NCBI GenBank assembly: GCA_017619335.1
Contig: JAFZSP010000062.1
Coordinates: 18,836-82,835 of the forward strand
DNA length: 64,000 nt
From: Bacteroidaceae bacterium
Lineage (GTDB): Bacteria; Bacteroidota; Bacteroidia; Bacteroidales; Bacteroidaceae
Reading direction: 5' to 3'
Shown here: piece after piece, positions 8,730 to 16,977 of the stretch
Layout of the letters: every line of letters starts with the position of its first letter
How positions within the stretch are numbered: position 1 is the first letter of the stretch
The notes under the pieces: model-generated
Told to the model about the DNA's origin: nothing
Databases searched by the model: none
The model's input: only the letters and a program-made list of their open reading frames with translations
Translations under genes and position numbers: made by a program

Positions 8730-9281
8730 TTATTGGGCATAACCCAGCTTGGTGAGGACCTCGCTGGAGATGTCTATCTTGGGTGATGCGAAGATGATGC
8801 CGTTGTCACTGGCTCTGTCCAGGACGAGGCTGTAACCTTTTGACTCACAGATTTCCTTGACGGCATTGTAGATCTCGTCATTGATGGGCGTCATGAGGCT
8901 CTCGCGCTTCTTGAAGAGTTCACCTTCCGGTCCGAAGTATTTCTTCTTCAGGTCAGCTGCCTCTTTCTCCTTGGCCACGATGGCTCCCTCGCGTTCTTTC
9001 TTCTGTTCTGCGCTGAGGAAAACGGACTCAGACTGGTAGGTCTTGTAAAGCGTCTGTGCCTCTGTGGTGAGTGCCTCAATCTCTGCCTGCCACTTGCGGG
9101 AAATCTGATTGAGCTGTTCGTTGGCGCGCTCGTAGGCTGGAATGTTCTTCAGGATATATTCCATGTCTATGAGCACAAACTTCTGTGCATGGAGAAGGGA
9201 AGTCCCCTCCCAGCCTCCCCCAAGGGGGAGGAGAAAAAGAATAGCGAATAACGCTGCATAATGTTTCATTGTATTCATCAT
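8730..9281 (-). CDS. OmpH/Skp-family periplasmic chaperone with repeat-interrupted signal peptide
   Basis: A 183-residue OmpH protein. The mature part begins KFVLIDMEYILKNIPAYE, followed by a coiled hairpin and the closing strands YSLVLDRASDNGIIFASPKI. The signal peptide is abnormal: after the hydrophobic core (AALFAILFLLPL) come the residues GGGWEGTS before LLHAQ. This stretch is encoded by a 30-bp interspersed repeat (9201-9230) whose inverted copy lies just upstream of the gene. The frame is kept. Starts at 9281, 9278 and 9269 are all possible, and the last (MKHYAAL) is closest to the family. It lies 66 bases after bamA. Confidence 0.88.
   Translation of the reverse strand: MMNTMKHYAALFAILFLLPLGGGWEGTSLLHAQKFVLIDMEYILKNIPAYERANEQLNQISRKWQAEIEALTTEAQTLYKTYQSESVFLSAEQKKEREGAIVAKEKEAADLKKKYFGPEGELFKKRESLMTPINDEIYNAVKEICESKGYSLVLDRASDNGIIFASPKIDISSEVLTKLGYAQ
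9201..9230 (+). repeat. Interspersed CCCCCAAGGGGG repeat, copy 1, inside ompH
   Basis: A 30-bp unit beginning AGTCCCCTCC and ending in the self-complementary CTCCCCCAAGGGGGAG. It differs from copy 2 only at the three bases after the first ten. It lies within the signal-peptide codons of the first ompH gene, where the minus strand reads PLGGGWEGTS. Confidence 0.85.
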
Positions 9282-9314
9282 TATTATTTGTTATGTTTTC
9301 TTTTTTAAGAATCA

Positions 9315-9344
9315 CTCCCCCTTGGGGGAGGTAAGGAGGGGACT
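9315..9344 (-). repeat. Interspersed CCCCCAAGGGGG repeat, copy 2, inverted
   Basis: The same 30-bp unit in the opposite orientation, located in the gap between bamA and ompH, three bases after the bamA stop. The GC-rich palindromic core could also act as an RNA hairpin between the two cistrons. Confidence 0.85.
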
Positions 9345-9347
9345 CCT

Positions 9348-11993
9348 TTAAAACTCTTGTCCAAGTATGAAGTGGAACTGGCTGCCTCCGTAGGTCTTGC
9401 TGCCAAAGACTTTGTCAAAGCCGTAGGCCCAGTCAATACCCAAGAGTCCCACCATCGGGAGGAAGATGCGGACACCGGCACCAGCGGAACGTTTCATGTC
9501 AAAGGGATTGAAGTCCTTCAGGTCATTCCAGGCGTTACCTCCTTCGAGGAAGGCGAGGCCATAGATATTGGTGGAGTTGCTAAGAATGAACGGATAACGC
9601 AGTTCCAGCGTGAAGCGGTCATAGGCGTAACCTGTGTAGCCTCGCGGTGTGAGAGAACCGTTGTCATAACCTCTGAGGCCGATGGTCTCAGTGGCGTAGC
9701 TATAGGAATAACCGCTCATGCCGTCACCTCCCACGTAGAAGGTCTCGAAGGGTGATTTCTTGTTGGAGTTATAACTGCCGAGAAGTCCGAGTTCCACGCG
9801 TGTCATCAGCACGGGGCAGTGTTTCTGTGAGCCGGAGAGGGGCGTGTAGGTGCGGCTCTTGAACTTCCATTTGTGGTACTCGATGAACTTGTACTTCTTC
9901 TGCAATTCGTTCATGTAGTTGCTGGAGTTGGGGTTATTGCCCAGTGATGCATAATCACGTCCGTCCCAGAGGGAGTACGGTGGTGTGGCGCTGACAGAGA
10001 AGAGGAATTCCGAACCTCGCTTGGGGTAGATGGGGTTATCGGTGCTGTTGCGTGAGAGGTTGACACTGATGGCAATGTTGTTACACGTGCCATTGGTGAT
10101 GAGGAAGTATTCCCAGTCCTTGAGGTTGTAACGTGTGTAGCTGAGGTCGGCAGAGAGTGTGAAATAGTCATCGGGCCAGGTGAGGCGCTTACCCCATCCG
10201 AGAGAGAAGCCATAGATTTTCACATACTTATCCGGGTCGTAGAAGTTCTCATAATAGTTGCCGTAGCTGGAACCGTAGCCGTAGAGGTAATTATAATAGG
10301 AGTTATAATAACTGCTGTTATAGTAACGGTCACTGACGTCGGTCTGCTTTGAGAAGAATGCCGAGAAGCTGAGGGAGTTGGGTCGTTTGCCTCCGAACCA
10401 CGGGTTGAGGTAGTTGATGCTGTAGGCCTGGTAGTACTGTCCATTGGTTTGTCCGCTTATGCTGAACGTCTCACCATTACCCTGCGGCATGATGCCTCGA
10501 CGGAGTCCCTTGGGATTGAGGAGGTTGGCCATGGAGAAGTTGCTGAACTTCAAGCCCAACTTGCCTATGACACCCGTCTGTCCGTAACCCAAGGAGAACT
10601 CCACCTGGTCTGTACTCTTGGGCTCCAGGTTCCAGATGATATCCACCGTTCCGTTGTCGGGATCGGGCTTGAGGTCGGGCTTGATCGCTTCTGGGTCAAA
10701 GTGTCCCATGGAGGCGATTTCACGATAGGAACGTTCGTAGGCGGTCTTGGAGAAGAGGTCACCCGGCTTGGTGCGCAGTTCACGGCGAACGACATTCTCA
10801 TAGACGCGGTCGTTACCCACGATGGAAACCTTGCTGATGTAGGCCTGGCGGTTCTCCTCCAATCTCATCTCCAAATCCACGCTGTCACCCACAATGTTGA
10901 TTTCCACGGGCGTGAGGCGGTAGAAGAGGTAACCGTTGTCATAGTAATAGTTGCCCACGGCATCATCGTCCTTGTTCAGTCGCTTCTCCAGATGGGTACG
11001 GTCATAGACATCTCCCTTGCTCATGCGCAGGATTTGGTTGAGTTGCTCTGTGGTATAGACGGTATTGCCCACCCAGTCGATGTTGCGGACATAATACTTC
11101 TGCCCTTCCTCCACACGGACGAAGATATCCACGGAGTTCTCATCATGATGCACCACGCTGTCTTCCACGATGCGAGCATCACGATAACCCAACTCATTGT
11201 ACTTGGTAATGAGGTTTTCCTTGTCGGCCTTCCAGCGCTCCTCGATATACTTGCGGGAGCGGAACCAGCTGCTGAGCTTTCCCTTTTCCTTGGTCTTCTT
11301 GAAAGCTCCGTTGCTGAACAGCGTACCTTTGATATCCTTGGTGCTAAGGGCTTGGTTGCCTTCAACTGTGATACTGTTTACCTTCACCTTGTCCTTCTTG
11401 ATGATGTTGACCTTCAGGAATATCTTTCCGGGTTCAGAGAGATTATCGTGCTGGATGAACTCGAACTCTGCATTCTTGTAGCCCTTACCATCATAGTATT
11501 TCTTTCCCCAAACGCGGGCACGGTCCAGCATATTGGGTGTCAACTGGGACTCCTTAATCAGACCGAGCTTCTTTTCCAGTTCTTCCCGTTCGCTCTTCTT
11601 GACGCCATCGATATCAATCTGTGAAATTCTTGGCTGTGCGGTGAGTTTGATGGTCAGATAGATATTGTCACCCACGATGCTGTCTGCTATAATGGAGACA
11701 TCACTGAAGAGACCGTGCTTCCAGTAACGTCTGGCGGCCTTGGTGATTTCTTCTCCTGGAATCTTCACTCGCTGACCGATTTGGAGTCCAGAGAGTCCGA
11801 TGAGCATGTAATCCTCATAACTCTGCACACCCTCCACGTTGATGCCGCCGATGTAATATTCTTGGGGTGTACGCTGATAATCCACAGTGGGGTTAACCAC
11901 CTTCTCCTGCAGTTGGGCCGATGTGGGAAGCACACCAGCCAACCATCCGAGCAAGATGGCCACTCCGTATTTTATGGTTCTATTTTTGAACAT
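9348..11993 (-). CDS. bamA: BamA outer-membrane protein assembly factor
   Basis: The essential Omp85 insertase of the outer membrane, 881 residues, with a signal peptide ending TSAQ. Several POTRA repeats fill residues of about 45-450, each with the typical GN..Y or VEG.. turns. The C-terminal 16-strand barrel ends FHFILGQEF, with the expected terminal Phe. The lid-lock region appears as GVRIFLPMVGLLGIDWAYGFD. A Tyr/Asn/Ser/Gly-rich insert occupies residues of about 552-585 and probably forms a surface loop. The gene sits between uppS and three ompH chaperones, the common Bacteroidales order. Confidence 0.95.
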   Translation of the reverse strand: MFKNRTIKYGVAILLGWLAGVLPTSAQLQEKVVNPTVDYQRTPQEYYIGGINVEGVQSYEDYMLIGLSGLQIGQRVKIPGEEITKAARRYWKHGLFSDVSIIADSIVGDNIYLTIKLTAQPRISQIDIDGVKKSEREELEKKLGLIKESQLTPNMLDRARVWGKKYYDGKGYKNAEFEFIQHDNLSEPGKIFLKVNIIKKDKVKVNSITVEGNQALSTKDIKGTLFSNGAFKKTKEKGKLSSWFRSRKYIEERWKADKENLITKYNELGYRDARIVEDSVVHHDENSVDIFVRVEEGQKYYVRNIDWVGNTVYTTEQLNQILRMSKGDVYDRTHLEKRLNKDDDAVGNYYYDNGYLFYRLTPVEINIVGDSVDLEMRLEENRQAYISKVSIVGNDRVYENVVRRELRTKPGDLFSKTAYERSYREIASMGHFDPEAIKPDLKPDPDNGTVDIIWNLEPKSTDQVEFSLGYGQTGVIGKLGLKFSNFSMANLLNPKGLRRGIMPQGNGETFSISGQTNGQYYQAYSINYLNPWFGGKRPNSLSFSAFFSKQTDVSDRYYNSSYYNSYYNYLYGYGSSYGNYYENFYDPDKYVKIYGFSLGWGKRLTWPDDYFTLSADLSYTRYNLKDWEYFLITNGTCNNIAISVNLSRNSTDNPIYPKRGSEFLFSVSATPPYSLWDGRDYASLGNNPNSSNYMNELQKKYKFIEYHKWKFKSRTYTPLSGSQKHCPVLMTRVELGLLGSYNSNKKSPFETFYVGGDGMSGYSYSYATETIGLRGYDNGSLTPRGYTGYAYDRFTLELRYPFILSNSTNIYGLAFLEGGNAWNDLKDFNPFDMKRSAGAGVRIFLPMVGLLGIDWAYGFDKVFGSKTYGGSQFHFILGQEF

Positions 11994-11995
11994 TC

Positions 11996-12040
11996 ACTTT
12001 CAACTATTTACACTAAACTCAAAACACTCAACTCTCGACT
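11996..12040 (+). repeat. Heptad-periodic array (ACT/ACA every 7 bases)
   Basis: AC[TA] recurs at 11996, 12003, 12010, 12017, 12024, 12031 and 12038 without a slip, across the 34-base gap between uppS and bamA and into the uppS stop. Confidence 0.7.
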
Positions 12041-12753
12041 TTAGTCACCTGCTCACTGGTCTTGCCATAACGGCGCTCGCGACCTTGGTAGTCTGCGATG
12101 GCGCGATGGAGACATTCCTCGTCGAAGTCGGGCCAATAGGTGTCACAGAAATAGAGCTCGCTGTAGGCTATCTGCCAAAGCAGGTAGTTACTGATGCGCT
12201 CTTCACCGCCTGTGCGGATGAGCAAATCCGGGTCTGGCATGAATCGCGTCTCCAAATGCTGACTGATGACGTCCTCTGTAATATCCTCTGGTGCGATACC
12301 TTCACGTGCAATATCTTGCATGGCCTTGGTGAGTTCCCATCGTGAAGAATAGCTCAGTGCGATGATAGCTGTCATGCGGTCATTATTCTTGGTGCGTTCT
12401 TCCAGTCCTCTCACACACTCCTGCACAGCAGGCGGCAGACGATCGATGTCTCCAATGGTACGGAAACGCACGTTGTTCTTCATGAAAATCTCGTCCTCCA
12501 GACTGTCTAAGAGCAGCTGCATGAGGGCTTCCACCTCTTCCGCAGGACGATTCCAGTTTTCTGTGGAGAAGGTGTAGAGCGTGAGGTACTTCACCCCTAA
12601 GCGTGTACACTCGGAGGTGATTTTGATGACTGTTTCCACGCCCTCTGCGTGTCCTGCCATACGGGGCAGTCCCTTGGCTTTTGCCCAGCGTCCATTGCCG
12701 TCCATAGTGATGGCAATGTGAGTGGGGATGCGGTTTCTATCGAGTTCTACCAT
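12028..12753 (-). CDS. uppS: Isoprenyl transferase (undecaprenyl diphosphate synthase)
   Basis: Makes the C55 lipid carrier precursor from farnesyl diphosphate and isopentenyl diphosphate. The cis-prenyltransferase motifs are all present: [21 protein letters not shown] with the catalytic Asp and the pyrophosphate-binding Gly-Asn-Gly-Arg, [11 protein letters not shown], and at the C-terminus [19 protein letters not shown] with YSELYF. The length (241 residues) is normal. It lies between the DUF6089-like gene and bamA in the envelope operon. Confidence 0.95.
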   Translation of the reverse strand: MVELDRNRIPTHIAITMDGNGRWAKAKGLPRMAGHAEGVETVIKITSECTRLGVKYLTLYTFSTENWNRPAEEVEALMQLLLDSLEDEIFMKNNVRFRTIGDIDRLPPAVQECVRGLEERTKNNDRMTAIIALSYSSRWELTKAMQDIAREGIAPEDITEDVISQHLETRFMPDPDLLIRTGGEERISNYLLWQIAYSELYFCDTYWPDFDEECLHRAIADYQGRERRYGKTSEQVTKVES

Positions 12754-12785
12754 GATGAGATATGTTCGTTGTATCGTTTAGAATC

Positions 12786-13496
12786 TTAATTATTGCACTT
12801 GCGCAGTTTGGGAGAGATGTCGTAGGTCAGCGTGACGAGCATCAGCTGATAGGCGTCTCTGTTCTTGAAGACATCTCCACGGATGCCGTAGGGGTCTTCG
12901 AGGTGTGTGTGGTCCAACTTGTCCGTGGAGGAGAAGCGGATGGTCCACTCGAATCCCACGTTCACACGTGGCTTGATTTTGTAACGCAGGCCTGCTCCTA
13001 AAGGGAGCACCAGTCCGCCAGTCGTTTCGCCACCGTCTCCGAATCCGATGCAGAATCCGGCTCCTGCCAGCAGATAGGGTGTCCAGCGTCGGAGGCCCTT
13101 GTAGGCGGCTCCCATGCCGTAGCCGAAGAAATTCAGCTCAAATTGTGCGGCCACATCCACCACATTTCTGCTGAAATGAATGGTCTGTGCTGCTGCACCG
13201 CCTGCTGCTGTCTGGCTGAGCGGGTCCTCCGGGATAAAGACCCCTTTGGTGTCTCCGCTGATGTGTCCCCAGGCGGCGTTGGTCTTGATGACCATGCGTT
13301 GGTTGAGGTTGCGTCGCCAGATGAAGGAGGCTGCCAGACCAGGGTTGGTGAGGAAGCCGCCACCAGCATCGCCTACGTAGGAGGCAATACCCACTCCACC
13401 GCCGATTTCCTGCTGGTATTCCAGCACATCACCGCTCTGGGCTCTGAGGCCAAAGGCAGCGAGCAGGGTGAGCAGAAGGAGTGTGAGGCGTCGCAT
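12786..13496 (-). CDS. DUF6089-like outer-membrane barrel protein
   Basis: A 236-residue protein with signal peptide MRRLTLLLLTLLAAFGLRAQ. The mature protein is glycine- and aromatic-rich with alternating strands (EIGGGVGIASYVGDAGGG, LLAGAGFCIGFGDGG, NVGFEWTIRFSSTDKLDHT), typical of small 8-stranded barrels. From memory, DUF6089 proteins sit directly before uppS-bamA in Bacteroidales, as here, and the conserved D-L-H type motif before the final strands fits. The function is unknown; a role in envelope biogenesis is inferred from position. Confidence 0.7.
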   Translation of the reverse strand: MRRLTLLLLTLLAAFGLRAQSGDVLEYQQEIGGGVGIASYVGDAGGGFLTNPGLAASFIWRRNLNQRMVIKTNAAWGHISGDTKGVFIPEDPLSQTAAGGAAAQTIHFSRNVVDVAAQFELNFFGYGMGAAYKGLRRWTPYLLAGAGFCIGFGDGGETTGGLVLPLGAGLRYKIKPRVNVGFEWTIRFSSTDKLDHTHLEDPYGIRGDVFKNRDAYQLMLVTLTYDISPKLRKCNN

Positions 13497-13523
13497 GGGT
13501 TGAGCGGGCTTTATCGCGTTCGT

Positions 13524-14939
13524 TTACTCACCATAACCATTAAATCGCACACACCATAGCTGTTCGCCAGCCACCAACCAGATGTATTCGTCTGAGACGG
13601 CGGCTGTGACAGGTGCGGTGGTGTCTGTGAGGGCATTGACGAGGGCCTCTGGTGCTGTGAGATAGGAATCTTGTTTCCAGTTGAGGCCGTTGTCATAACT
13701 GATGTATAGAGCATCCAGTGGAGTGTGGTTACCCGTCCATGTGTTGCCTCCGAGCGCCATGAGGATGTCGTCGTAGGCCAGAAGGTTGGGGTGCTTCCAG
13801 CAGGGCAGTTGGTTGGAGGAACTGTTCTCGTCGGTGAAAAGTACCCACGATTCGTTATTCTCTTCCAGCAGTCCCCAGACAGAAAGGGTCTCAGATGTGC
13901 TACCATTCATCGTCCCCACCATGAGAACGCGGCTGTTGCCATTCTCCTGTTCGTAGGACACTGATGCAGAGGGCCTGGTGTTGGGCGTTTTCTCACAGTC
14001 CATGAGGTTCCAAACTTCGCCATCGGCAGAGGAGGCCATGAAGTCTGTCTGTCCAAAGGCGTAGGGTCCCAAGTTTCTCCAGACAAAGGCGTAAAGAGTT
14101 GTCTCTGAGGCTGCCACGAGATGCACTTCTCTGAGCATCGTGGCATCCTGAACGACCTCTGTCCAATCCGCTCCGTTGTTGGAGTGGAAGACTTTACCCG
14201 TAGTGGTGGAGAGCCAGATGGCGTTCCGGAAGACGAGTGCAGTATTCACATCGGCTGTTGCGGGCAGTCCTGTGCAAACTTGTTCTATCCATGAATTGTC
14301 TGTGGGGAGACCATCGGATGCAATGGTGCCAGTAGTGGTTGCGAACACTGTTCCGTCTTCACTGCTGCTCAGCACCACTGCTTTCCGGTCAAGGAAGAGG
14401 AGCTTGGCGTCCTGACGGTTGTTCAGGGCTGGGATGCCTGTGAACTGTTGCCAGGTATATTCCAGAGGATTGTTCTGACGCACCTTGAAGGTAGCCCTGT
14501 ATTGATGGTATCCGCTGCCATCAAGGGCATAGGCACGGAAGAGGAGGGGCTCCGTGAAGTCTATGCTGTCAGCGGTGCTGAAGCTTGTCCACATCGTGGT
14601 GTCGGCCTCGGGCGCATAGACAAAAAGTCCCGTTCCAGAAATGGTTGCCAGCACAGCATTCAGCTGTGTGCCCATGGGAAACGGTTCTACATTGGTGATG
14701 ACCCCATCCACTTGGTCTATCACAATCTTATAGAGGCTTCCTTTGAAGGCGATGGTATAGGTGCTGTCTTCACCCTTGGAACTGGTCGTGTGGATAATGC
14801 GCTTCATCTGTCCCAGGGTGAATCCACTGATATAGCAGTCACTGCTGACGGTATATTCGTTGCTGTTGGACGAACATGCGCCTGCCATGATGACGATGAA
14901 AAGGATGGCAAAAATGCCGTATAATGATTTCTTCTTCAT
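13524..14939 (-). CDS. DUF6242-like lipoprotein
   Basis: A 471-residue lipoprotein with lipobox IMAGAC, so Cys22 would be lipidated. The N-terminal 150 residues (YTVSSDCYISGFTLGQMKR and following) are beta-rich and resemble what is annotated as DUF6242 in Prevotella and Bacteroides. The C-terminal 300 residues contain repeating kelch/BNR-like blades with W and G spaced at about 45-50 residues (GADWTEVVQDA, GEVWNLMDCE, GLNWKQDSYL), suggesting a beta-propeller. It heads the operon running through uppS, bamA and murI. No function is established. Confidence 0.7.
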   Translation of the reverse strand: MKKKSLYGIFAILFIVIMAGACSSNSNEYTVSSDCYISGFTLGQMKRIIHTTSSKGEDSTYTIAFKGSLYKIVIDQVDGVITNVEPFPMGTQLNAVLATISGTGLFVYAPEADTTMWTSFSTADSIDFTEPLLFRAYALDGSGYHQYRATFKVRQNNPLEYTWQQFTGIPALNNRQDAKLLFLDRKAVVLSSSEDGTVFATTTGTIASDGLPTDNSWIEQVCTGLPATADVNTALVFRNAIWLSTTTGKVFHSNNGADWTEVVQDATMLREVHLVAASETTLYAFVWRNLGPYAFGQTDFMASSADGEVWNLMDCEKTPNTRPSASVSYEQENGNSRVLMVGTMNGSTSETLSVWGLLEENNESWVLFTDENSSSNQLPCWKHPNLLAYDDILMALGGNTWTGNHTPLDALYISYDNGLNWKQDSYLTAPEALVNALTDTTAPVTAAVSDEYIWLVAGEQLWCVRFNGYGE

Positions 14940-14962
14940 TGAGTTCTTGTCAAAAACGGCTA

Positions 14963-14970
14963 CAAAAGTA
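14963..14970 (-). promoter_or_regulatory. Candidate -7 element for the envelope operon
   Basis: On the minus strand the bases read TACTTTTG (TAnnTTTG), about 25 bases before the ATG of the DUF6242-like gene. No good -33 box is seen. Confidence 0.5.
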
Positions 14971-15030
14971 CGGAATAATGCAGTTTTAGCGAAAAAAAGC
15001 GCTGTTAAAAGTAGCTTTTACACCATATTA

Positions 15031-15918
15031 TTAGGTAAAATTAACGTGAATGGGCCGCCCTTTAGGGTCTGTTTTCATTTCAGGAGCCTTCACACCGTCT
15101 TTCAACAACAGCGTGGAACGCTCTATGTAGGCCTCATCCCAGAGGTCTGCATCTATGTAGGCTTGCAGTGTTTGTGCGCCGCCTTCGACGAGGAGAGATT
15201 GAACAGGCGGGATGAGGCTCTCCCCTCGAGATAACACTATTCTTTTCGGATTTTTACCTGGCCAGAAACGGGTGGTGAGGCTGGGCTGATCCAGTTCCCA
15301 TGTGCGATGTCCTACGAGGATGGCTTCATGGTTGGCACGCAGCCTGTGAACCAACATCTGTGTCCAAGGTGTGGAGAAGCGAACAGCGGGACCATCGGCT
15401 GCAGACTGACGACGACGGTCAATGAATCCATCGGCACTCTCTGCCCACTTCAAGGTAATGTAGGGGCGATGCAACGTGTGGAAGGTGATGAACTTGCGGT
15501 TCAGCCATCGACACTCCTTCTCCAACACCCCCACAACAACTTCTGCACCAGCCTCTTGCAGGCGACGGATGCCTCGTCCGCTGACTTTCTCATTGGGGTC
15601 CAGACAACCCACCACCACACGGCGGAAGCCCTTCTCCACCAGCAGCTCGGCACACGGTGGTGTCTTGCCCCAATGGCTGCAGGGTTCCAGGCTCACGTAG
15701 ATGGTGGATTCCGGTAACAAGTGCTCGTCCTCCGGACGCACAGAACGCACTGCATTAACCTCTGCATGAGGCCCACCATACAGCCGATGCCAGCCTTCCC
15801 CGACAATGCGTCCCTGATGCACAATCACGGCTCCCACCATCGGATTGGGAGCTGTGGTGAACTCGCCGTGCTTGGCCAGTTGCAGGCAACGACTCATGTA
15901 TTTCTCGTCTTCTGTCAT
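15031..15918 (-). CDS. ribD: Bifunctional riboflavin biosynthesis deaminase/reductase RibD
   Basis: Catalyses the deamination and reduction steps that follow GTP cyclohydrolase II in riboflavin synthesis. The deaminase domain has the zinc site GGPHAEVNAV and EPCSHWGKTPPC. The reductase domain follows from about residue 145 (YITLKWAESADGFI, AILVGHRTWELDQPSLTTR, LLVEGGAQTLQAYI). The frame is open to 15993, but the extra N-terminus is a translated heptad array, so the start is the ATG at 15918 or 15921, giving about 295 residues. That is shorter than the usual 350 or so, mainly in the reductase. It is divergent from prmC. Confidence 0.92.
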   Translation of the reverse strand: MTEDEKYMSRCLQLAKHGEFTTAPNPMVGAVIVHQGRIVGEGWHRLYGGPHAEVNAVRSVRPEDEHLLPESTIYVSLEPCSHWGKTPPCAELLVEKGFRRVVVGCLDPNEKVSGRGIRRLQEAGAEVVVGVLEKECRWLNRKFITFHTLHRPYITLKWAESADGFIDRRRQSAADGPAVRFSTPWTQMLVHRLRANHEAILVGHRTWELDQPSLTTRFWPGKNPKRIVLSRGESLIPPVQSLLVEGGAQTLQAYIDADLWDEAYIERSTLLLKDGVKAPEMKTDPKGRPIHVNFT

Positions 15919-15928
15919 CATTTTGGGT

Positions 15929-15937
15929 GCAAAGATA
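15929..15937 (-). promoter_or_regulatory. ribD -7 element, near-leaderless
   Basis: The minus strand reads TATCTTTGC ending 8 bases before the ATG at 15921. Transcription would begin almost at the start codon. Confidence 0.6.
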
Positions 15938-15944
15938 CGAAAAA

Positions 15945-15969
15945 GTTGAGAGTTGAGAGTTGAGAGTTG
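15945..15969 (+). repeat. Heptad array GTTGAGA x3.5 (left arm of inverted pair)
   Basis: A 25-base array of GTTGAGA units. Its reverse complement matches 16033-16057 at 24 of 25 bases, so the two can form a long stem around a 63-base loop between ribD and prmC. Confidence 0.9.
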
Positions 15970-16032
15970 TGAGAAAAAGGCATTTAAACTCAAAAAAGTA
16001 CCTATTTTTCCCTTTTAGGAAGAAATAACCCT

Positions 16033-16057
16033 CAACTCTCAACCCTCAACTCTCAAC
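16033..16057 (+). repeat. Heptad array CAACTCT x3.5 (right arm of inverted pair)
   Basis: The inverted partner of 15945-15969 with one mismatch. It ends 8 bases before the prmC -7 element, placing it in the -33 region of that promoter. Confidence 0.9.
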
Positions 16058-16064
16058 TTTTTCT

Positions 16065-16073
16065 TACCTTTGC
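16065..16073 (+). promoter_or_regulatory. prmC -7 element, near-leaderless
   Basis: TACCTTTGC ends three bases before the ATG at 16077. With a start of transcription about 5-7 bases downstream the mRNA would be leaderless. Confidence 0.65.
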
Positions 16074-16076
16074 GCC

Positions 16077-16967
16077 ATGAATTGTCAGGAACTCATTCGT
16101 CTGTTGACTCCTTTGCATGGTGCAGGCGAGGCTCGTGCCATCGTCCGCTTACTGATGGAAGAAAGGTTTGGGCTCTCCCAGACCGACCTCCTTTTGGGGC
16201 GTGACGAGGGATTGTCACCCTCCGATCACAGGGATTTTGAACAGTTGGCTGATCGCCTGTTGCAGGGGGCACCTGTGCAGCATGTGTTAGGGTATGAGTA
16301 CTTCTGCGGCCATCGATTCAGCGTGAGTCCTTCGGTGCTCATTCCGAGACCAGAAACCGAGGAGTTGGTAGGACATGCATTGAAGCTTTTGGAAAGAACG
16401 AAGTATCCCCAAAATCCAAGTTCCCCTTTGCACATTTTAGATCTGTGTACAGGCAGCGGCTGCATCGCCATTTCAGTGGCGCTGGCTTACCCGGAGGCAA
16501 AGGTTACAGCATTGGATATCAGCACAGAAGCGCTCACTGTGGCTCGACAGAATGCAGCGGATATGGAAGCCCGAAATGTCACTTTCCTACAACATGACAT
16601 ATTACAAAGTGATGGCTTTCTGAAAGATGCTGTGTCATCACCAGCGGAAGAAACACGATTCCACCTGTTGCTCTCCAATCCTCCTTATGTCCGTGACAGT
16701 GAGGCCGCAGAGATGTCACCCACGGTTCTGGACCACGAACCGCACTTGGCGCTCTTTGTTCCCGACGAGGACCCGCTTCGCTTCTATCGGGCCATCTCCA
16801 CCATCGGACGTCAAACGCTTGTTCCTGGTGGGTATATCCTATTAGAAATCAATGCTTCCCTCTCTCGGGATACACTTCGTCTCTTCGCAGACAGTGGCTT
16901 CACCGACCTCTCCATCCTCCCCGACCAGTTCACCCGTCCCCGCTTTCTGAGAGGGAGACTTCAGTAG
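16077..16967 (+). CDS. prmC: Peptide chain release factor N5-glutamine methyltransferase
   Basis: Methylates the GGQ glutamine of release factors in the cytosol, using S-adenosylmethionine. The SAM-binding motif ILDLCTGSGCIAISVAL and the catalytic NPPY (N201-Y204, in LLSNPPYVRDSE) are intact. The N-terminal helical substrate domain and VLIPRPETEELV are also family hallmarks. At 296 residues it has normal length. It is transcribed away from ribD, and its 3' end lies 11 bases from the convergent aldo/keto reductase gene. Confidence 0.95.
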   Translation: MNCQELIRLLTPLHGAGEARAIVRLLMEERFGLSQTDLLLGRDEGLSPSDHRDFEQLADRLLQGAPVQHVLGYEYFCGHRFSVSPSVLIPRPETEELVGHALKLLERTKYPQNPSSPLHILDLCTGSGCIAISVALAYPEAKVTALDISTEALTVARQNAADMEARNVTFLQHDILQSDGFLKDAVSSPAEETRFHLLLSNPPYVRDSEAAEMSPTVLDHEPHLALFVPDEDPLRFYRAISTIGRQTLVPGGYILLEINASLSRDTLRLFADSGFTDLSILPDQFTRPRFLRGRLQ

Positions 16968-16977
16968 TGATTATTGG

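Noticed and set aside
10449..11624. 391-codon plus-strand open frame
   Set aside because: Antisense to the POTRA part of bamA, with no motif or promoter.
15919..15993. N-terminal extension of RibD
   Set aside because: These codons are the heptad array and the promoter; the deaminase domain begins just after the ATG at 15918/15921.
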